A stretch of DNA of 64,000 nucleotides from Dirofilaria immitis (Eukaryota > Nematoda > Chromadorea > Rhabditida > Onchocercidae), in NCBI GenBank assembly GCA_024305405.1, contig JAKNDB010000068.1:4216501-4280500 (forward strand), read 5' to 3'. Below the pieces are notes generated by a model. It saw only the letters and a list, made by a program, of their open reading frames with translations. It did no database searches and had not been told where the DNA came from. Within the stretch, counting starts at the first letter, position 1. Each line of letters begins with the position of its first letter. The translations under genes and the position numbers were made by a program. Positions 51,067 through 61,458 of this stretch are shown one piece after another.

Positions 51067-54000
51067 CTAAAAAAAAATGAAATATCAATTGAGCTTGATT
51101 AAAACCTTCAAGGAATAAATTAATAAAAGGAAAATTCAATGTTTCAGTTCGTCATAAAATATTTTATCACTATGCTTTTCAGATTACCTGAAGTTCTCGG
51201 CATATCCGGATTCCTTGGAAATACCCAAGCATTTCAGAATACTCAAACAACTCATATATCTGAATTTCCTTCGAATATCCGGAATATACCCGGACACTTA
51301 AAAATTATTCATTTTTGCGAAATAGATAAATGAAGCATACTTGAAATCAGTAGGATTTCCATCCTTATTGATACGACGACCACTGTTACTCTTAACCTCT
51401 CGATCATAGATTTCGTAACCACCGGGTATTTGCTCATGACGATGATCACGCTCATACATATTACCACAATTATTTGATATATTTGGCAATGGCATTAACA
51501 GCGAATCACGAAATTCATTCTCCAAACGAGTCATATCGTCATTACGTCTAAATTAAACATTTTTTTGTAAAAAAACTTGATATTAAGGAAAATTCTCAAG
51601 ATTCTTAAATTTATTAAGTGGAAAGATAACTTTTATAAATTTATGAATTAAATTCAATAGGCAAATAGCTAATAAAAGAAAAATTTTAATTAAATTCTAC
51701 CTCTGAAAAATTATTTAACTAACCGTCTGATTGATTGTGAAAAGCCACGTCCTTCATCCCAGTCAGCATAACTTCGACTTTTAATAATTGGTCTGTAGAA
51801 GTCATTAGATGGTGCTCTAGCACGATGTGGTGGTGGTATTGGTGCTTCACGATCACGTGGTAAAGTTGGTGGAAATTCAACAAATGGACCGCCACTTTGT
51901 TGACTACCACGACGATAAGATGATGAACGATAATAATCACCATCATAGTTAACACCGGAACCCGAATCGTATACATCACCTTGGAAATTCAAATTCAATT
52001 ATCTCTTCATTAATTATTAGTTTATCCTAATTGCATAAGGATGACCGCTACATAAAGATGACCTATCAATCTAATACATGCTGATTTTTACAGAAAAAAT
52101 TTTTCTTTTAGCATATTTGGATAATAACTAAGAAAATTAGAGAAAAAATTTATAATTTTAGCATATAATTTTAAATGAATGATAATACGAACGAGTAGAA
52201 AGACTTTTATGGATGCGTCCGCTACGACCCGATGAGCTATGATGTACTTCTCGAATATCACCGTTCGGATTATAACGTAACTCTCCGCGTCTCAAACTAT
52301 CGGATATTGATGAGCCATAACGTCCATTAGAGAGACTTCCGTTTGTTATCAGACGTCCGTCATCGTAATAACGCTGCAAATTTCATTTAAAATTACAATT
52401 AATTTTAATCCAACATACAAAAATTCTACACTTTTTTAAATTTTTATACAAGCAAAGCATTACTCCATCTTTTTCACGACGTGTTGTAACAGATCGCATA
52501 TAACTTTCGTGCGCAGGTAAATAACCATTTTGACGTGACAGTGAATTGCTGCGATAACCTATAAATTAAAAATTTCAATTATAAAATTCTCCAAGTGCTG
52601 AAAACTACTAGCTGAGATGTATTACCTGAAGTCTGTAATTCGATGTTTTCAATCATATAATTTGTAGCCTATAATTAATTTATTCAAGATATTAAATAGT
52701 TTGGATAGTTAATTTAAGTTTGAGACTTGAAATTTCTAATATATAAATCACTATTTGCAACTTATTTAAAACGTGGCTTATCGTAATGATTCTAAATTAA
52801 TTCATCGCACAAATACAAAAGTGAAGAAAAAAATAATGATAATGAGACGAAGGACAATTTAAAATTAATATGAGCAGACAAATATTACGATAAGCTTGTT
52901 CCGCAGCACTGTACACATCTCGAATCAATCTGATCAATTCATTTGACAAGAATGTATGAATTTCATAGACATGTTTAATGCTCGGAGTCGAAGTTACCGA
53001 AAAATTATGACTGCTTCCTGTGGTATTAATATTTTGATCACATCTTCTAATTATTTTTGTCATTATTTGATATGCAGAACTTTCATAACCCCAATTTCTC
53101 AAAATTAGTTCTGTATGATTTTCATTTTTTGACCATGACAACAAATTGCTGTTTAATTGTAATTAGATCTGAATAATAAATATATCATATATGACTAACT
53201 ACTAAATGAAATCCTAGATCATACGCATTACAGGTGTTCGTGGCCAATACATCAATACGACACAAAGGATTCATCAAATAACAAATGCAAGCACATTCAC
53301 TGCACAAAAAATTATAAATTTCAAATATTCATCCTAGAACTGTGATTGAAAAAGCTTTTACAATCTGATTCAACTGTAACAAAAGCCACTCTCGATATGT
53401 CAAGTCAGCAAAAGTAGTTAGCTGCTTTATTTGGTTAAGTCTAATTTTTTTGGATAATGTCAATTGACTTTATTTTCTATTTTTGCTCATGAATCCATAG
53501 TTTTGATTCCTCAACAATTTCGCAATTCCATTTCATACATTTTTTGAATCTTTTTTAAAAATAAAATTTAACATGAAAAGAAAATGAAATATAAATGGAA
53601 ATTTGAGAATTACTTCACCTTCATCACTGTATCCATTATAAGCGTACGCTTCGCGATTACTACCACCACCAGCGCTACCACCACCACCACCGCCACTACG
53701 ATGATGATGATAACTTCGATGAGAACGATGCTTCTTTTCCTTCTTCTCTTTACGTTGTACACGTCTTTCAATTTCTTCAATACGTTTATGCTCTTCCACT
53801 CTTTGTATTGTTTCCGTTACTTTTGGTTTCTGAATTAACTAACTTTTCAAGAATCTTGATAGATTCATTATTATAACAATATATTTAAAAAAGAAATTTT
53901 CAATTAATTAGAAGAAGAATTTATTAAATTTGCTAAAAAGAAATCGATATGAAAGAAATCTGAAGAAGTTGAATAAAAATATAAAAATTAAAATTACAAC

Positions 54001-57000
54001 TAAGAAAAAAATTAGCACCAACAGCTGAAACAATTCGTTGCTCATCCCAATGATCAGCTCGTGCTACTTGTCGTGGCTCTTCTGCATACATCATTTGATC
54101 CTTAGTTTCTAGTTCACGACGTTTCATAATACCTCGAGGCTTATCATCCTAAAAATTCCGAGCATAATAATTCTAGCTGAAATTTAAATTCTAATTCTGA
54201 ATTCTAATAAATCTTTAATCAGAAGTTGGGGAACAGAAGTTGAAATTTATTATTAGACAAGCTTAACAAAAATAATAATTTTTGTATCCTTTATAGTTAC
54301 GAAAATTGGATATTTCTGTATTTTGGTATTCATCATTTAAAGCATTGAGACATGCATATTAGATATGCTCGGCATTTAAATGTCAATAAGTCTTATCTGT
54401 CATTTAATTAACAGATAATAACAAATTGAATTAAGATAGGCAAATTAAGGAAGGATTACGGAAAATATTTTCAAAGGTCAAATGTCATGTTAGCATGCAA
54501 AAAATATGTACAAGGAACGACTAAAGTTAAGTGAAACTTAAAAATATAGGAAATAACCGCGAACAATCAAACCATTCAATGAATCCGCTTTTTAGCATTT
54601 TTATGATAACTCTCTTAACATCGCCTTATCATTTATCACAAATAACCTAGAAGATTTCAATAGATATGCTCTTTGTACTCAGTATTCCTTTTTCCCACAA
54701 GCATTTTAATGAAATTTTATAATTTTAAAATATTTCAATTCAATAGTATATTTGTTAGAGCTTATAAGTCAAGTAATTATTTATGGAAAATATTTAAATA
54801 TAAACTTAAACGGATATCGCAATAAGTTTGAATATTTGAATTTAAATCGGAAGTCAAAAAAGGAACCCTAAAAACAGAAATCTTCAACTGCAAATTATAG
54901 AAAATTAAAAATTAAATCAAAAATCAAAAGAAGGAATTACAAAATAAATTAAATAAAACAAAAATCTTCAATTCTAAAATTGCAAAAATTGAAATTCAAA
55001 TCAAAAATAGAAAAAAACGAAATAATTCAAGAGAAAAACCAAAATCTTCAACTAGGAAATCAAAGTTATAAAAAAATTTAATTAAAATCAAAAAGGAAAT
55101 TGTGAAATAATTCAAAAAACAGAAATATTTAATTGGAAACTTTAAAAAATTAAAATTCAAATAGAAAATCAAAAAATAAATAAACTGTGAAATAATTCAA
55201 AATAAAAATAGAAATCTTTTGAAGACCGTACGTAATACGAATAATAGTTTTATCAAATTTAATCCAATTTTTAATCCACGAACGACGATAACTTTCCTTC
55301 CAGGTATTTGTTAAAAATTGATGAAAATACTGTAAGTTAGACGGAAAAAGCGAAAATATAAGGGAAAAATGAGTCAATGAAAAAATTTGTTAGAAATTAA
55401 ATTTCTTTTCAAATTATAATTTTCTTTCCAAATTTTAAATAAATGATAGATGAAGCAGCATGCATTTTATAAATCTAGTTCAAAAAATTCAAATATATGA
55501 TAAATAATTGAAGTATTTCATCAAATCTAAAAGTAACAACTAATGCTTATAGAGTTTAGATAAATCAAATTTTAGATTAAAATCGATTTCTCGATTAATT
55601 TCTCGAAGTGGATCTTCTTGAATTATATGACGGGAATATGTATGCAACGAGCCTAAACTAATACGTGCAAAACAATACCATTACAAGATACCTTAATCTT
55701 AATCAATGTTCCACGTGTCTCACTATCCAGCGTCGGCAACGAAGCGTAACGTTCGATGCGTCTTTCGAAATTCTCATTGAATTCACGGGTCATCGTGGAT
55801 TGCGCAGAATCCGTTACAGGGCCCAAACGTGCCGGCATATAGGGCCAATGCTGTTTCTCACTCTGAATTTACTCGATTTGTGAAATATGAATCTGCTTTA
55901 GATAAAAACTTTCCAGAATACCAAAAAAATACTAATTCAGAAGTTACAACTTAATATTAAATTAAGTAAATATATATTTATTAAATTGATTTAAAAAAAT
56001 GTATAAATGAGCAAAAAAAGCCCAGAAGTAATAAAAAAATGATTTAATCATTAAAATGAATCATTCATCCGAATTATTCAGTAATAGTATTAATTCAAAA
56101 TTAAAATCGAAATTTTTACCAGTCATTTCATTACTGTGGAGGGTGACAAAAGAAAACTTTAACAATTTCAATTTTAATCCAAAAAACTTCTGAAATTTAA
56201 TATATAGATAGCAACGATTTTAGGGCAATCCTGAATTAACTTGATTAGGAGCAGGGATTCTAAAAAATTCTAGTTGATAATGACTGAATTATTTTATTTG
56301 AAATTAAAATGCAACAAATTAACGAAATAAAAGTTTTCACACAAAATTAAAATTCACTTTCAAAATTTTTGATATTGATCAAATTCTACAAGGCGTTGAG
56401 AAATAATCATTTCTGATTTGATATGATTAAAATTTTATCTAATACCCTGATTCCGTAAAAACTTGCTGATAAGGAAATGTCATTCATTTAATATGTATAC
56501 CTCTAATCGATGGAACTTGTAAATGAAGCAGTAAATTAATGTTAAACACGCGGAAGAGATTCACTAAATTGAAACAATAGGAGAAACCTGTTTCAAGTGA
56601 TTTGATAATTATCAAGTAATTATCACTCACCACTCCATATACTTGCAATCATTTTAAATTGCTAAATTTTTATCTCCCTCGTATTTTATTTATCAGTTGT
56701 CAAAATTTCAGATTTTTAGCACCACGTTAATTTTTAGAAGTAAAGCCAAGTTAATCAGCAGCATTAAAAAGTTACGTATTGTAATTACGTTGATCATTAT
56801 GTCAGGTCATACATTTGCCATTCTTCCTGTTATTTATTTTTTCTAAGATCTCCATAGTAGCAAGAGAGAATTTAGAACACAAACTATAAGAATAACTATG
56901 AGATAAGCAAATAAATTCAGATCCCGAGAATTCCCATACAGTTTTTTTGAGAGTACAAAACGATTAAGAATATCATATCGATTAATTTTAAAGTTTCTCG

Positions 57001-60000
57001 ATTATTTAGGATTTTATAGTAGGAATCACTGCTGCATATACAAAATAATCCTGATTAAAAACTCCATCCATTAATTAGGGCCAATTAAGGCTCAAAGTGA
57101 TAATATATCTGAAGAGATAATCTGAAGAGATAAACAAAGATATCAAATAATAAAATTATAAATTTAAATGCTTAACAACTTGTTTGAAGATATTTTTCAG
57201 CTAGAATCTTATCATACTATATCTTTTAAGATTTAATTCAATAATATCTGAAAAATTTCGAATATTTGATGAAAATGTTTACAAACCTCTTGAATTAAAT
57301 TAAAGCAAAACAAAACAAGAAGGATCACATCACATAAAAAGAAATGAATTAAAGAATTGTGTGCAATAAAAAAATTGATATTTGGGTGCTATGTGATAAT
57401 ATGTGGTAATTTGCTCAAAAAATATGCAAAATGATTAAAGCGTAAAAAAGAAACTGAAAAAAGCTTTAGAAAATTTTCGAAATTTCTAAATTTCGAAAAT
57501 TTTCGCTAGAATAGAAATGAAAATATTTGAAAGCTTTTTTTGAATGCAACAAAAAAGATATTTCACTTATTTTTTCTTAATGAAAAAATTTTTTTAGGAA
57601 GGATTTTCGTTTAATTGAAGTCAAGCCATTTCTTCAAGTTTTAAATTTTATTTTGGTGTTTTTTTTGATGATACTAAATCAAAATTTCGACAACAACAAC
57701 AACAATAATAATAATATGTGTTGGCGCAAATGTTGGGAAAAAGCCAGACACAGACCTCGATATGCGCAGTTTGTACGGCAGCATTGAACGGGAAAGGGTA
57801 CGCCAAAGGCCTGGGGATAAATCGGTACGCACTTTGAGTAGACCATCTTGGTACCACCACCATTTACCGAAACAACGGAACGAGGTGAAAATGAATGGGA
57901 TGAGAATTGCCAAGTAGCTGATGAAGCATCCTGAAACTCTTTTTTTTCCTTCTTCTTTTCCTGAAATAGTATTACTTGCTTTTTCCTACTAATTAATTTC
58001 AGGTTTGTTTTTGTCTTTTTTGGAAGAAGGCTTGACGAGTTTTTGTAAAAAATTAATCGAAAAATTTTAAACAAAATAAATTTATTTTCTTTTCCTATGA
58101 TAATTTATTATCCTATAAAGTTTTTTGTTGTTTCTCAAAAAAGATTTAAATTAAAATTTAAATGAAATGAAAGAAAACAACAACAACAATAATAACAGTG
58201 ATAGTTAATTTAGGCATGAAATCGTTAACTATTAATATTGGAAGGAAAACCACACAGCAAACGGATTAGAAATGAAAAAAAAACAAACAAATATTTTGAT
58301 GCAAAATTTTCATTTATCATTTAAAGAAGCATTTTTATTTCTCAAAAAAATAAATAAGTTCATATTTTTCTTGTGTGTTGTTCAAAGCATTTGCAAAAAA
58401 AAAAAAAAACAGAAACAAAAATTTAGTTCTTCTTTTTCTTTTTTGTTCTTAAAGGAAGTATATCTTGCGTACCGTAACGTAACCAGATCGATCTTGCTGC
58501 GGAATAGTTGAATTAACGGACGTATCATTGGAAATACGCGATTCGAGCATATCGCGCATCTGCTCCTGGAAACAATAAGAAATAAAAACAAAATATGGCA
58601 AAATTAATTCCAATTTTTCTTTTTCATCAAAAAAATGCTATCATAGAAAAAATGAATGAAAGAAAAAATAACACTAAATATAAAAATTAACGCATATTTC
58701 AGCTTAATTATCTAACAAATTCAATAATTTCATTTAAAAGAATATTTTAATTTGTCGAAAAAAATTTACTAAAAATTATTTTAAAGAAAAACTTCACAAA
58801 AATATGTTTGTTTTTACGAAAAAGAAGTTTGATGAAAGAAAGAAATTCTCGACTTAAATTTAGAGAAAAAGCAATAGGATAGTGAAAGAAAATTAAATTC
58901 TATTTTCATTTGTTTAACTTTTTTTGAGAAGTTAATCTAAACTTTATCAAAATTCACAACGATAATTAGAATTGAAATATCGCGCCGTAAATTCATAATT
59001 GATAATTCCTATTTTTAAAAAATTAGTTGATATTAATTTAATTTGATAGCATTAATAAAATGCAAGCTAAATATTTGGCATGATTCTTTATATTTCTTGC
59101 GCTAGGTAGGCTCAATTTTAAAAATCATTCAAAGAGTGCAAAAGATCAACGAAATGTGAATATTTATTCAGTTGAAATAAGCGAAATTTAATTTATTATT
59201 AAATGAAGTTTTGTGCAAATTTAAATATTTGAACTGTTTAATACTACTTAAAATATGAGATATTGGAAAAGGATAAAAACTAATTCTAATTATTGATGTA
59301 ATTAATAGGATTAAAATAATTAATAATTTAATACATGGAAATGTTTTATATCAAGCAAATTTATGCGTGTTAATATTGGCAATTATGAAGCATTTTCTAT
59401 TTTATTTTATTATCTACAAGAAATAAAAGAGATTTAAATTCGAAATTATATTCAAAAATGAATTATTCTCAATATTTTCAAATTATTTGGTATATAAATA
59501 CAGGATAATAACATTTATAAATGGAAGACAATATTCGATATACCAGTAAATGATAATAGATATAAGTGAAAGATAATAAATTAAATTTAAATTTTAAAAG
59601 AAAATTCATTTCTCGTTTATAATAATTATATTAGCTAAATTTGTTAGTAATAGCAATCTAAAAAAATTCTAATAGAAAGCTTCATTTTTGTTTGATAACA
59701 AAAAAATTTTTATTAAAGAATTTCAATTTTTTGATAGAAATTGAAAATTTTTTCCCGAAATCTCGTCTATCTTTCTCATAAAGTTCACGATAGATATTAA
59801 AAGTTTTCTCTTCGTTGTTCAACTTTAAAAATTTCAGCCTCAAAATGATTTATTTTTGAAATGTAGTTTTGGTGTTCGATTTATAATTTTTAAAGAAAAA
59901 AGACTGGCCAATTGAATCGGACTTTAGTGGCCGATAAGATCGATCAATCGATTTATTCACTCAAAATATTCGATAATTTGAAGATGTAGTGGCAAAAGAA

Positions 60001-61267
60001 AAGCAAAAAAATTCGAACCTTAACAGTAACTGGAACTGGTTCAGGTGCAGTTTTAATAATTTCAGAATCAACAAGTTTGTAGTCCGTTCGCCTTCCTCTC
60101 GACCGTTCCAAAAGTTTCTCATTCAATTGCGCTAATTGATCTAAGTCACTATTCTAAAGCAACACAAATTGTTATCGAATTAAATATTTTTTGTATTTTT
60201 TTATTTTAGTTTCAATCTATAAATTTTGCAATGATAATAATATTATATCGCAAACAAAAAAACGCAAACTTTAATGATTGATAATGATCAAAATTATTAT
60301 CAATCAATTAACAAACTTGTTTGTCATAATTCATTCTTTTCGTTCAATAAATCGCAATTATTTGCAAAATCAAACTTATTGTTTTAACTCAAAAAGTTTA
60401 ATAAAATTGAGCGACTAAAAAAACTAAAAAAGGTGAAGAAGGAAATTAATAAAAAGTTTTCATTTTAGATAATTTGATGCTGTTAATTTTTGATAAATTT
60501 CAAAATTGTTGAAGCGAAAGAAAAAAGTAATGCGTAAAACATATTATAAATTATATGTGATTCAAGAACGAAAACGTTAGTTCGACTTCAAAAAAGAAAT
60601 TCGCAAACTTAATTAAATGTCGCTAGCGAAGAAAAATTTTTAAACATTTTATTTTTTTCTCAAATTCCTTAAAAATAAATTTAATTCTTACCTTATATAT
60701 TTTGTTTTTATATATTTCGATATAATATTTCATTTGTTTCAAGTTTAAATTGAAAATAAAATTAAATTTGCATCTTAATCATTCTGCCTTTTATTTGATT
60801 TAAATATAATTAATATTTATGATTTTGAAAATGTTCAAACATTTAAAATTCGTATAAAATAATAATGGAACTATTGAAAAAAGTGGAAAATACGAATGAA
60901 ATAATTAATTTTAATAAAAGATGTAATTAAATTTAATAAATAAATCAAACTTAGAAATTACTATTTGCTAAAATTCAATGCATAAATAAATTAATTCATT
61001 TCCAAATACCTCAAGTTGAACTTTTCAAATTTATTTTAGAACTTGACTGAATGAATTCTGCAAAAAAAATTTCAACAATGCCCAAAATTATCAGTGCAAG
61101 ATGCAGTTTTAGTTTTACAAAGTGGTAAATCCTTTTCAGGAAAGTCAATAGGTAAAAGGGTAAGTGTGTAGGTGAGATTTGTTTTACCACTTGTGCTACT
61201 GGTTACCAGCATACTATAACTGATCCTTCCTTTGCTCATCAAATTATAATGTTCAGCTCACGTTGAT

Positions 61268-61302
<35 letters not shown>

Positions 61303-61410
61303 GCCCGGGACTGAGCCGTTTCGAGAAAAGCGGAGACTACTGTTTTGATACCTTTCGAGGTGGAAATTCTTTGGTGGAAACCGCTTTAATCGCAGTGGCT
61401 TGAACCGGGC

Positions 61411-61458
<48 letters not shown>

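Noticed and set aside
53584..53838. 84-codon plus-strand frame with Thr runs
   Set aside because: Antisense shadow of the poly-Gly and Ser/Arg-rich exon of the minus-strand gene.
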